Source of the DNA: Hominicoprocola sp037419475
Lineage (GTDB): Bacteria; Bacillota; Clostridia; Oscillospirales; Oscillospiraceae
NCBI GenBank assembly: GCA_037419475.1
Contig: JAXYYF010000110.1
Coordinates: 1-64,000, forward strand
Direction: 5' to 3'
DNA length: 64,000 nt
Shown in pieces: positions 36,299 to 44,176 of this stretch; within the stretch, counting starts at the first letter, position 1, and every line of letters starts with the position of its first letter. A program made the position numbers and the translations under genes. The notes below the pieces were generated by a model, which searched no databases, was not told where the DNA came from, and saw nothing but the letters and a program-made list of their open reading frames with translations.

Positions 36299-37219
36299 TC
36301 AGAACGGATTTTGAAGATATTCCCGGATTTTTTCAATATAGAGTTTGCCGACACTGCTGAGGATCTGATTCCGTTTTACGATATAGCCGACCTTCATGAT
36401 ACCGTTGATGGGGCTGTCATCCGAAAGCGGGATGGCGCGGTAGTCGCCGCCGTTGAGCTCCTCACACACGATGCCCGAGCAGAGCGTGTAGCCGTAAAGC
36501 CCGACCATCAGGTTGACCATGGTGGCGCGGTCGTTGACCTTGATGGTCTGGGAATAGTCATTCATGGATGAGAGCTCTTCGGAAAAGTAGAATGAGTCGT
36601 TGCCGCCCTGCTCAAAGGAGAGAAACGGGTAGTCGCTCAGCTCCTCACCGTGGATCTCGCTGCAGGAGGCAAGCGGATGATCCTTCCACAGGTACACATA
36701 GGATTTGCAGTCGATCAACTCGTGGAACTCCACATCGTTGGCGCGCAGAATCTTGGTGATGACGTTGCGGTTGAAATCGCTCAGGTAAAGAATCCCGATC
36801 TCGCTGCGCAGCGTGCTCACATCCTCGATGACCTCGCGTGTTTTCGATTCGCGGATGGCAAACTCGTACTTCGAGGTATCGAAGCTCTTGGCCATCTCGA
36901 CGAAGGCCTTGACGGCAAAGGAGTAGTGCTGCGTTGTGACGCCGAACTTCTTTTTTAATTCGTTGGGATGGGCGTACTTTTCCGCCAGCGTTTCGTACTG
37001 GTGGTAGACCTGACGGGCGTAGTCGATGAACTCCTGCCCATCATTTGTCAGCGTTACGCCGCGGCCGCTGCGGTGGAAAATGGTGATGCCGAGCTCGCGC
37101 TCAAGCTCCTGCATCGCGCCGGTGAGCGAGGGCTGAGAGATATAGAGCGTCTCGGCGGCCTTGTTCATCGAGCCGGTCTCTGAAATGACAATGGCATAGT
37201 GCAGCTGCTGGAGCGTCAT
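36299..37219 (-). CDS. LysR-family transcriptional regulator
   Basis: 306 residues. N-terminal winged helix-turn-helix (MTLQQLHYAIVISETGSMNKAAETLYISQPSL is the start, cut here by motif: LYISQPSLTGAMQELE) and a C-terminal periplasmic-binding-like effector domain. It lies 147 bases upstream of the dehydrogenase on the same strand, so that gene is a plausible target, but LysR proteins often act on divergent genes and the divergent neighbour here is the pilus operon. The effector is unknown. Confidence 0.9.
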   Translation of the reverse strand: MTLQQLHYAIVISETGSMNKAAETLYISQPSLTGAMQELERELGITIFHRSGRGVTLTNDGQEFIDYARQVYHQYETLAEKYAHPNELKKKFGVTTQHYSFAVKAFVEMAKSFDTSKYEFAIRESKTREVIEDVSTLRSEIGILYLSDFNRNVITKILRANDVEFHELIDCKSYVYLWKDHPLASCSEIHGEELSDYPFLSFEQGGNDSFYFSEELSSMNDYSQTIKVNDRATMVNLMVGLYGYTLCSGIVCEELNGGDYRAIPLSDDSPINGIMKVGYIVKRNQILSSVGKLYIEKIREYLQNPF

Positions 37220-37378
37220 GGCGGTGGCCTCCCGTATGGAAATGATCCGGCCGAAAATCTGACCGGCAGCGACATGATACCATAAAAAAAAGAAAGGAGC
37301 AAGACGGTGCGGTAGAGGCGCGGTCTATCGCCGTGCGTGTTCCATTTAAAAAATGAATAGAAAAATACGAAAAAAGTC

Positions 37379-37407
37379 TTGTTATCGGGAAATATTTGTG
37401 TTAGTAT
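37379..37407 (+). promoter_or_regulatory. Putative promoter of the pilus operon
   Basis: TTGTTA, 17 bases, TAGTAT with TG in extended position; TATACT overlaps it as an alternative -10. Initiation would be about 45 bases before the riboswitch core. Confidence 0.55.
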
Positions 37408-37454
37408 ACTGCCAATATTAGTGGAAAAAAGGATCCAGCCTGTTTTTGGAAGGG

Positions 37455-37548
37455 AAAACGGAATATGTTGGCAAACCTGCCGAAAGACAGGGACGCAAAG
37501 CTATAGTGTCTAAATGCATCATCACATGACAGACTGGCCGCAAGTTGA
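37455..37548 (+). ncRNA. Cyclic-di-GMP-I (GEMM-I) riboswitch
   Basis: The GEMM-I core is clear: GGCAAACC (37470-37477), a CCTGCC-GAAA-GACAGG hairpin (tetraloop, P2), then GGGACGCAAAGC (37490-37501) and a P3 region beginning TATAGTGTCTAA. The 3' part of the aptamer overlaps the left arm of a terminator, so ligand binding could keep that arm busy and let transcription continue. That predicts an ON switch, which is inference. It is the leader of the type IV pilus operon, consistent with c-di-GMP promoting pili in other Clostridia. Confidence 0.88.
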
Positions 37549-37572
37549 AACGCCGCGGTCAGTCTATTTTTC
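37531..37572 (+). terminator. Riboswitch-linked intrinsic terminator
   Basis: AGACTGGCCGC pairs with GCGGTCAGTCT (one G-U pair) across a 13-base loop and ends ATTTTTC. It precedes pilB by about 50 bases. Confidence 0.85.
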
Positions 37573-37624
37573 TGCAAATTGGCACAGGCGGCGCCCTGCC
37601 GGACAGGGCATTTGAGGTGAGAAC

Positions 37625-39322
37625 ATGGCATACATGCGTTTAGGCGATCTGCTGATCGCGGACGGCGACATTACAAACGAACAGCTCGAGCGCGCACTGG
37701 ACATCCAGAAGGAGACACGGGAGCGTCTGGGCGACGTGCTGATCCAGAACGGCTTCATCACGGAGGAAAAACTCATCAGGGCGCTTGAGCTCCAGCTTGG
37801 CGTGGAGTACGTTGACCTTACGGCGGTCACGCTGCCGGTGGAGCTGGCCAAGTATGTGCCGAAGAACATTGCAAAGAAATACTGTGTCGTGCCGGTGCGC
37901 GTCGTGACCGATACGCTCTACCTCGCCATGAGCGATCCGCTCGACTTCGTTGCTCAGGAGGAGGTCAAGGCCGTCTCCCGCAAGCGCGTGATCCCGATGA
38001 TCGCCAGCCGCCGCGCGACGGAGCAGGCCATCGGCCGCCTCTACAGCAGCGAGGGAACGGCGAAGATCGTCGAGGAAATGAAGCGCGAGGTTGTCGGCAG
38101 CATTGTGCAGGACAAGAACGCCCAGCCGGCGCAGACGGTGGACAACGGCGGCGATTTTGCGCCGACTATCCAGTTCGTTAATGCCCTCATCGAGCGCGCC
38201 TTTGAAGAGCGCGCGAGCGACATCCACCTTGAGCCGCAGCAGGACGAGATGATCGTCCGCATGCGTGTCGACGGCTTGCTGCGTCAGGTGCTCACCGTGC
38301 CGACCGATCTCAAGAGCATGGTCATCTCCCGACTCAAGATCATGGGCGGCATGAACATTGCCGAGCTGCGCCTGCCGCAGGACGGCCATGCCGTGGCCCA
38401 CGTCAAGGGACACACCGTCGACCTGCGTATCTCCTCGCTGCCGACGGTGTACGGCGAGAAGGTCGTTATGCGTCTGCTGGACAAATCCTCGCAGACGCTG
38501 AGCAAGGAGTCCCTCGGCTTCGAAGGCAAGGACCTTGCGGATTATAACGCCCTCATCAAAAACGCGGGCGGCATGATCCTGCTCGTCGGCCCGACCGGTT
38601 CGGGCAAATCGACGACGATGTGTACCATGCTTCAGGATCTGGACCGCGAGGAGGTCAACATCGTCACGCTGGAGGACCCTGTGGAATATTACATCCGCGG
38701 CGTCAACCAGTGCCAGATCAACGAAAAGACCGGCATGACCTTTGCCAGCGGCTTGCGCTCCATCCTGCGTCAGGATCCCGACATCGTTTCCGTCGGCGAG
38801 ATCCGTGACAGCGAAACGGCGCACATCGCTTTCCGCGCCGCCATCACCGGCCATCTGGTGCTCAGCACGCTGCACACCAACGACGCCGTTTCCGCCATCA
38901 CGCGTCTGCGCGACATGGGCATCGAGCCGTGGCTCATCGCCGGCGCGCTGCGCGGCGTAATTTCCCAGCGTTTGGTGCGCCGTATCTGCCCGCACTGCAA
39001 AAAGCCCTACACGCCCGACGCGGAGGAGCTTGCGCTGCTGGGTATGGACGAGGGCGAAAAGGCTGTATTCTACAAGGGCGAGGGCTGCCCGGAGTGCCGC
39101 CACTCCGGCTACGCCGGACGCCGCGCGGCGCTGGAGATATTGATGATCAATCCCGAACTGCGCGCGCTCATCAGCCGCAGCGCCGACGAGGAGGAAATGC
39201 TCACCGCGGCGCGGAAGAACGGCCTTGTCACCATGCGCGGCGCGTGCCGCGATCTGGTGCTGCGGGGCATTACGACGGCGGAGGAAGCCGCCCGCACCAT
39301 CAGCACGACCGCGGACAACTAA
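37625..39322 (+). CDS. pilB: Type IV pilus assembly ATPase PilB with c-di-GMP-binding MshEN domain
   Basis: 565 residues. N terminus: two tandem 24-residue MshEN motifs at residues 5-28 and 34-57, each starting RLGDxLI, with Gly at position 10, Leu at 17 and 21, and Gln at 24, joined by a 5-residue linker; this pattern binds c-di-GMP in MshE. The motor follows: Walker A GPTGSGKS at 322-329, Walker B DIVSVGEIRD, His box GHLVLSTLHTND, and a zinc tetracysteine C455, C458, C488, C491. It powers pilus extension. It is the first gene after the riboswitch. Confidence 0.95.
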   Translation: MAYMRLGDLLIADGDITNEQLERALDIQKETRERLGDVLIQNGFITEEKLIRALELQLGVEYVDLTAVTLPVELAKYVPKNIAKKYCVVPVRVVTDTLYLAMSDPLDFVAQEEVKAVSRKRVIPMIASRRATEQAIGRLYSSEGTAKIVEEMKREVVGSIVQDKNAQPAQTVDNGGDFAPTIQFVNALIERAFEERASDIHLEPQQDEMIVRMRVDGLLRQVLTVPTDLKSMVISRLKIMGGMNIAELRLPQDGHAVAHVKGHTVDLRISSLPTVYGEKVVMRLLDKSSQTLSKESLGFEGKDLADYNALIKNAGGMILLVGPTGSGKSTTMCTMLQDLDREEVNIVTLEDPVEYYIRGVNQCQINEKTGMTFASGLRSILRQDPDIVSVGEIRDSETAHIAFRAAITGHLVLSTLHTNDAVSAITRLRDMGIEPWLIAGALRGVISQRLVRRICPHCKKPYTPDAEELALLGMDEGEKAVFYKGEGCPECRHSGYAGRRAALEILMINPELRALISRSADEEEMLTAARKNGLVTMRGACRDLVLRGITTAEEAARTISTTADN

Positions 39323-39356
39323 CGATTGAACCAAAACGGCGGAAAGGAGGGCCGGC

Positions 39357-40562
39357 ATGACCACATACCGATATAAGGGCCGCTCGCACGACGGGGCAAG
39401 GGTCTCCGGCGTGGTGCGCGCCTACGATGAGTATGAGGCAGTCGCCAAGCTGCGCGGTGACTGCGCGTTCATCACGAAGATCGAGCCGGTCAAAGAGAAG
39501 AAGAGCATCCTGCACCGTCCCATTCGCTTCCGCATCAAGGAAAAGGAGCTGGCGCTGCTCTGCTCGCAGTTTTCCATCCTGCTGTCGTCCGGACTGCCGA
39601 TCATCCGCTGCATTGAAATGGTTGCCGACCAGACGCGCAACAAGCAGCTGCGTCAGGTGCTGGAGAAAACGGCGGAGGAGGTCGGCGCGGGCCGCTCCAT
39701 GGCGCAGAGCTTTGAGCATAACGCCCCCGGCCTGCCCGCAACCTTTATCGAGACGATCCGCGCGGGCGAAAAGTCCGGCTCGCTGGAGGCCTGCTTCACC
39801 CGATTGCACAGTTACTATGACCGCACGGCCAAGACAAAGGCCAAGCTTGTCAGCTCGCTGACCTATCCCGCGCTGGTCATTGCGGTGGCGGTCGTCGTAT
39901 TCATTATCATCATTGCCGTCGCCGTTCCCGCGTTTACCGATGCGTTTGCCGAGCTCGGCGGTGAAATGCCCGCCATCACGCGGGGGCTGATCGGCTTTAG
40001 CAACTTCCTGCGGACATGGTGGTGGCTGCTGCTGCTCATCATTTCGCTGGTCATTATCGCGTTCCTCGTCGCCCGCCGCACCGAGCGGGGGCATGTTGCC
40101 CTTTCGGCCTACGCGCTCCGCCGCGCGCCGCTCCGGCGGCTGCACACGATGAGCGCGGCGGGGCAGTTTGCCACCGCGCTCTCGACCATGGTCGCCGCGG
40201 GGCTTCCGTTGCCCGAGGCCTTGAGCGTCGCAGGCAGCGTGTCCGGAAGCTATGTCTTTTCCCTCGCCGCCCGTCAGGTGCGTCAGGGGGTCGAACGCGG
40301 CCGCAGCATTTCCGAGAGCATGAAGGGCGTAGAATATTTCCCGCCGATGCTGTCGGAAATGATCGGCGTGGGCGAAAGCTCCGGCTCGCTTGAGCAGACG
40401 CTTGACGTGGTCGGCAATTACTTCAACAGCGAGGTCGAGAGTGCCACAAACCGCCTGCTCGCCATTCTGGAGCCGGCCATCACCGTCGGCCTTGCCGTCA
40501 TCGTCGTCATCATGCTGCTGGCGGTCTATCTGCCGATGTTCACCATGTACGGCAGCATTTAA
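39357..40562 (+). CDS. pilC: Type IV pilus inner-membrane platform protein PilC
   Basis: 401 residues, GspF family: two repeats of a cytoplasmic helical domain plus membrane segments (about 165-190, 215-240, 375-395). Landmarks are LLSSGLPIIRCIEMV in the first and MVAAGLPLPEALSVAG in the second half, and GVGESSGSLEQTL. It couples PilB to pilin polymerisation. AAAGGAGG lies before the ATG. Confidence 0.94.
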   Translation: MTTYRYKGRSHDGARVSGVVRAYDEYEAVAKLRGDCAFITKIEPVKEKKSILHRPIRFRIKEKELALLCSQFSILLSSGLPIIRCIEMVADQTRNKQLRQVLEKTAEEVGAGRSMAQSFEHNAPGLPATFIETIRAGEKSGSLEACFTRLHSYYDRTAKTKAKLVSSLTYPALVIAVAVVVFIIIIAVAVPAFTDAFAELGGEMPAITRGLIGFSNFLRTWWWLLLLIISLVIIAFLVARRTERGHVALSAYALRRAPLRRLHTMSAAGQFATALSTMVAAGLPLPEALSVAGSVSGSYVFSLAARQVRQGVERGRSISESMKGVEYFPPMLSEMIGVGESSGSLEQTLDVVGNYFNSEVESATNRLLAILEPAITVGLAVIVVIMLLAVYLPMFTMYGSI

Positions 40563-40639
40563 ATTCGTTATCTCCCTGCGCGTCAACCCCGTGCGGGACG
40601 ATATAAATACAGAACTAAAGGAAAAGGAGAATCTTTATT

Positions 40640-41005
40640 ATGCTGAAGAAACTCACCAACAAGAAGGGCTTTACCCTCATGGAAATGCTGATCGTTGTTG
40701 CGATCATCGCTGTCCTCGTCGCCATCGCCATCCCCACCTTCTCCGGCCAGATCGAGAAGGCCAATCAGGCTACCGATGCTGCCAACGTTCGTGCCGCTTA
40801 TGCCGAGGCTGTTCTTGACGCGCTTGAAAACGACGGCACCGGTTCCGCTGTAACGGATTCCACCATGAAGAGTGGCAGCTGGGACAAGCTTACTGACACC
40901 AAGGAAATCGGTGGTGTTTCCGTTGACAAAATTAAAAAGACCAAGGACAAGACCATGAAGGTCACTGTCACCAACGGCGTTGCGACATTCGAGGCGACGG
41001 CCTGA
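40640..41005 (+). CDS. pilA: Major type IV pilin (prepilin)
   Basis: 121 residues. Class III signal with cleavage after Gly10: KKG|FTLMEMLIVVAIIAVLV, so mature residue 1 is Phe and Glu5 is present. The mature protein of about 111 residues has the long N-terminal helix, then a small Lys/Thr/Asp-rich head with no Cys pair. It is the likely main subunit: smallest, simplest, second after the motor genes, with its own AAGGAG and a 3' hairpin that may raise its transcript level. It differs from the minor pilins at the end of the operon. Confidence 0.92.
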   Translation: MLKKLTNKKGFTLMEMLIVVAIIAVLVAIAIPTFSGQIEKANQATDAANVRAAYAEAVLDALENDGTGSAVTDSTMKSGSWDKLTDTKEIGGVSVDKIKKTKDKTMKVTVTNGVATFEATA

Positions 41006-41032
41006 TTTAAACTTTGCATTTAAACTTCTGAG

Positions 41033-41063
41033 CCCACGCCGGAGCAGTCCGCTCCGGCGTGGG
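41033..41063 (+). terminator. Strong hairpin after pilA (partial terminator or 3' stabiliser)
   Basis: CCCACGCCGGAGC pairs perfectly with its complement across AGTCC. Only a pyrimidine-rich stretch follows, not a T-run. It could leave more pilA message than downstream message. Confidence 0.65.
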
Positions 41064-41129
41064 AACGCCCCCTTCCTTTCTTATCATGGATGAGCCGTTT
41101 CTGCAGAGGGCTTATCCCGCAGACAGAAA

Positions 41130-41163
41130 CAGGGGGTGGCCGAGGGTTGACGGCCATCCCCCA
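41130..41163 (+). other. Second hairpin in the pilA-pilD gap
   Basis: GGGGGTGGCC pairs with GGCCATCCCCC (one G-U). A T-run lies ten bases later. It may add to partial termination in this gap; no ORF is seen here. Confidence 0.45.
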
Positions 41164-41192
41164 AGAAGGACTTTTTTCGGGAGGGTTTCCCC

Positions 41193-41975
41193 ATGCTGTA
41201 CCTCACACCGTTCATCACCGTTTACTGCTGCGCACTCTCCGCGCTTCTGGGCGCGTGCATGGGCAGCTTTTTGAACTGCATGGCATGGCGCGTCGTGCAT
41301 GGGGAGAGCGTGTGGCGCGGCCGGTCGCACTGTGATGTGTGCGGCCATGTGCTCGGGGCCTGCGACCTTGTTCCGGTCGTGAGCTACCTTGTCTCCCGCG
41401 GCCGCTGCCGCTACTGCGGGGCAAAGCTTTCCGCCCGTCATGTGTGGGGCGAGCTTGCCGGTGCGGCGGTGTTCGTCACACTGCTGCTGCAATATGATAT
41501 TTCGCTCCAGCTTCTCGAAGCGTGGGCGCTGGCGTGCGTTCTGCTCGCCTGCTCGTTCGCGGATCTGGAGGGGTACATCATTCCCGACCGCTTTTTGGCG
41601 GCCGGCATTGTGCTTTTTATCGCGTTCCTGCCTCTGCATGAAAAACCGCTCGCGCGGCTGCTCGGCGGCCTGCTCGGCGGCTTTGGGGTTTCGCTGGGGC
41701 TGCTGCTGGCTGTACTGGTGATGGAAAAATGCATGGGGCGCGAGGCCATGGGCGGCGGCGATCTCAAGCTGCTGTTTCTCACGGGGCTGTTTCTGGGGCT
41801 GGGGAAGAACCTTGTCTGCCTCTTCCTCGCCTGCCTGATCGGCATTGCCTTTGCCCTCATTGCACGCAGGCGGCAGGGCGAGCCGCTTCCGTGGGGGCCG
41901 TCGATCGCGCTGGCCGCGTGGCTGGCGGAGCTTGTCGGCGGACCGTTTATCAACTGGTATGTGAGCCTTTTGTAA
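41193..41975 (+). CDS. pilD: Prepilin peptidase (A24 aspartic protease, leader peptidase/N-methyltransferase)
   Basis: 260 residues, about 7-8 membrane segments. The cytoplasmic zinc loop has CDVCGH and CRYCGAK. The catalytic Asp pair is D124 (FADLEGYIIPD) and D190 (GGGDLKLL), the A24 pattern. It cuts the prepilins after the Gly of the class III signal and methylates the new N terminus. GGGAGG lies before the ATG. Having it inside the operon makes the locus self-contained for pilin processing. Confidence 0.93.
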   Translation: MLYLTPFITVYCCALSALLGACMGSFLNCMAWRVVHGESVWRGRSHCDVCGHVLGACDLVPVVSYLVSRGRCRYCGAKLSARHVWGELAGAAVFVTLLLQYDISLQLLEAWALACVLLACSFADLEGYIIPDRFLAAGIVLFIAFLPLHEKPLARLLGGLLGGFGVSLGLLLAVLVMEKCMGREAMGGGDLKLLFLTGLFLGLGKNLVCLFLACLIGIAFALIARRRQGEPLPWGPSIALAAWLAELVGGPFINWYVSLL

Positions 41976-41987
41976 GGAGATAGAATT

Positions 41988-43001
41988 ATGGGTAAGATCG
42001 TTGGCTTCGACATTGGCGAAAACAGCGTAAAAATGGCATATTACGCCGGAAAAGCTCTGAAAAAGACCACTATGGCAGAGCTGCCCGACGCTATGGTGTC
42101 GCAGGGGCGCATCCTTTCGATGGACGCGATGGCGGATTTCCTGCGCGACGCGGCCAAGCGCAACGGTATCCCGCTGGTGGACGCGGCGCTGGCGCTGCCG
42201 AGCGCAGACTTTTATTCCCGCACGCTGACCGTTCCGGCCATGACCGAGCAGCAGCTGAGGTACAATCTGCCGTATGAGTTTCACGACTTCCTGACGGAGG
42301 AGAAGAGCAAGTATTTCTTCGATTACTCCGTCCAGAACTACGTCCGCGATGAAGCGGGCGAGGTGAAGGAGATCGAGCTGTTCGCCTGCGCGATGCTCAA
42401 GTCGCAGGTGGAGGCGTACCGCGCTATGTTCCGCCGCGCGGGCTTCAAGCTCAAGGTTCTCACGCCCTCGGAGAGCGCCTACGGCGCACTGCTTGCAGAC
42501 TATATGGCGCGCACCGGCGCGCCGGACAAGGGACGCTGCATCGTCAGCCTTGGCCACGCGAGCACCTATCTGCACATTTTTCAGGGCGACCGCTTCGACA
42601 GCCGCCGCGGCGTTGAGATCGGCGGCGCGGAGCTTGACCGCCTGATCGCCGACCACTGCGGCGTGGACATCCACGTGGCGCACGGGTACAAGGAGAGCGA
42701 CTACAACGGTGTGCTGGAATCCGATTACGCCCGTGAGCTTTACGGCCGCATGGCGGCGGAGCTGATGCGCGCGGTGAACTTTTATAATTACAACAACCGC
42801 GACCGCGAGCTGCATGAGCTTTATCTCTGCGGCGGCGGAGGCGGCGTGGAGCCGATGTGCAGAACGATCGCCGAGACGACCGGCCTGACCATCCTGCCGG
42901 CGAAGGAGCTGCTTCCGTCGGAGGACTGCCCGGCGGAGCCGTGGCTGTATCTGCGCGCCGCATCGGCAGCGTATGAGGCCTTCCGGGAGGGATCGAGATG
43001 A
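41988..43001 (+). CDS. pilM: Type IV pilus assembly protein PilM
   Basis: 337 residues, actin-like ATPase fold: phosphate-1 VGFDIGENSVKMAYY, phosphate-2 IVSLGHASTYLHIF, adenosine motif LYLCGGGGGVEPM. In known pili PilM sits in the cytoplasm and holds the N terminus of PilN. Its stop overlaps the pilN start. Confidence 0.92.
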   Translation: MGKIVGFDIGENSVKMAYYAGKALKKTTMAELPDAMVSQGRILSMDAMADFLRDAAKRNGIPLVDAALALPSADFYSRTLTVPAMTEQQLRYNLPYEFHDFLTEEKSKYFFDYSVQNYVRDEAGEVKEIELFACAMLKSQVEAYRAMFRRAGFKLKVLTPSESAYGALLADYMARTGAPDKGRCIVSLGHASTYLHIFQGDRFDSRRGVEIGGAELDRLIADHCGVDIHVAHGYKESDYNGVLESDYARELYGRMAAELMRAVNFYNYNNRDRELHELYLCGGGGGVEPMCRTIAETTGLTILPAKELLPSEDCPAEPWLYLRAASAAYEAFREGSR

Positions 43002-43612
43002 GTAAGGAAAAGAAAACGGACGCCGCCCGCGCGGTGCGCAGGCTCGGGCGCTACCCGCACAAGGTCGGCATCAACCTGAATATGCACGAAAAACGGACCG
43101 GCACGGTGCTCACGCTGGTGATCGGCTGCGCCGTCATCGTGCTGCTTGCCGGTCTGGCGGCGAAGTTCGGCGTGATCGACCAGTACCGGCGCCTTTCACA
43201 GGCCGAGGAGGCCTACGCGCAGGTGCACCGGCAGTATGAAGCGGTGCAGGAGGAGCTGGCGGATTACGACAAGGTTCTCAACGAATACCGCAGCTATTCG
43301 ATGGACTGGACGGGTGAGGACGACACGGGACTGTTTTCCAACGTCAGCCGTCAGGATGTGCTGGATCTCATTGAGACGGAGATGATGCCGAACGGTACGG
43401 TCAATTCGATCCAGGTGCTTGGCAACAGCGTGCTCGTGAACATGTCCGGCATGACGCTTGCGCGCATTTCCGAAATGTTCCGCATGATCGAGCAGAATCC
43501 CATCGTGGACCGCGTGGAGCTCAATGTGGCGGAAACGGATAAGGACCGCACAGATTTGCTGCTCGACTTCTCGTTGAGCATTGCGCTCAAGACCGAGGAG
43601 GTGGGCGAATGA
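42998..43612 (+). CDS. pilN: PilN-like pilus alignment protein
   Basis: 204 residues. A basic cytoplasmic N terminus with a short motif KVGINLNMHEK (the PilN segment that binds PilM), one membrane helix (about 36-58), a coiled-coil (about 65-95) and a small outer domain. It is recognised more by order and architecture than by motif. It overlaps pilM and pilO by four bases each. Confidence 0.85.
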   Translation: MSKEKKTDAARAVRRLGRYPHKVGINLNMHEKRTGTVLTLVIGCAVIVLLAGLAAKFGVIDQYRRLSQAEEAYAQVHRQYEAVQEELADYDKVLNEYRSYSMDWTGEDDTGLFSNVSRQDVLDLIETEMMPNGTVNSIQVLGNSVLVNMSGMTLARISEMFRMIEQNPIVDRVELNVAETDKDRTDLLLDFSLSIALKTEEVGE

Positions 43613-44154
43613 ACCGCGAACTGACAGGCAGAGAGAAAACACTGCTGCTGGTGCTGGTGATCCTTGTGCTCACGCTTGGCTACTTTAAGCTCATTTATGA
43701 GCCGATCAACGATCAGATCGACGTCTGCCGCGTCAACACCGAGCAGGAGCAGACCGAAATGGACGGTCTGCTTGTTCGGCTTGAGCACAAGCGCAGCATG
43801 GAGCGTTCGCTTGAAACACTGCGCGCCGAGGGCGAGGCGAAGCCCATTCCGGCCTATGACAACAGCGGGCGGCTGATGATGGATCTCAACGTCATCCTCA
43901 CGCGCGCGAAGGAGTATTCGCTTGATTTTTCCGCCGGAACGACGTCGGAGGACTATGTGATCCTGCGCCCGCTCTCGCTGACATACACAACGAATACCTA
44001 CGAGCAGTCGCGCGAGATCCTCGACCTTTTGTGTGAGAGCGAAAATGTCAACAGGATCTCCGACCTGAGTATTCAGAGAAATACGGATAAGGGAAAGGGC
44101 ACAAGCGAAGTGCGCACCTCCATGGTCATCACCTATTTTGAGGTCGCGCCGTAA
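43609..44154 (+). CDS. pilO: PilO-like pilus alignment protein
   Basis: 181 residues with one N-terminal membrane helix (about 9-27), a helical coiled segment with many charged residues (about 40-75) and a ferredoxin-like outer domain. It pairs with PilN in known systems. The assignment comes mostly from position and shape; sequence identity across PilO proteins is low. Confidence 0.82.
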   Translation: MNRELTGREKTLLLVLVILVLTLGYFKLIYEPINDQIDVCRVNTEQEQTEMDGLLVRLEHKRSMERSLETLRAEGEAKPIPAYDNSGRLMMDLNVILTRAKEYSLDFSAGTTSEDYVILRPLSLTYTTNTYEQSREILDLLCESENVNRISDLSIQRNTDKGKGTSEVRTSMVITYFEVAP

Positions 44155-44176
44155 CACGGCAAAGGAGAATACAGCG

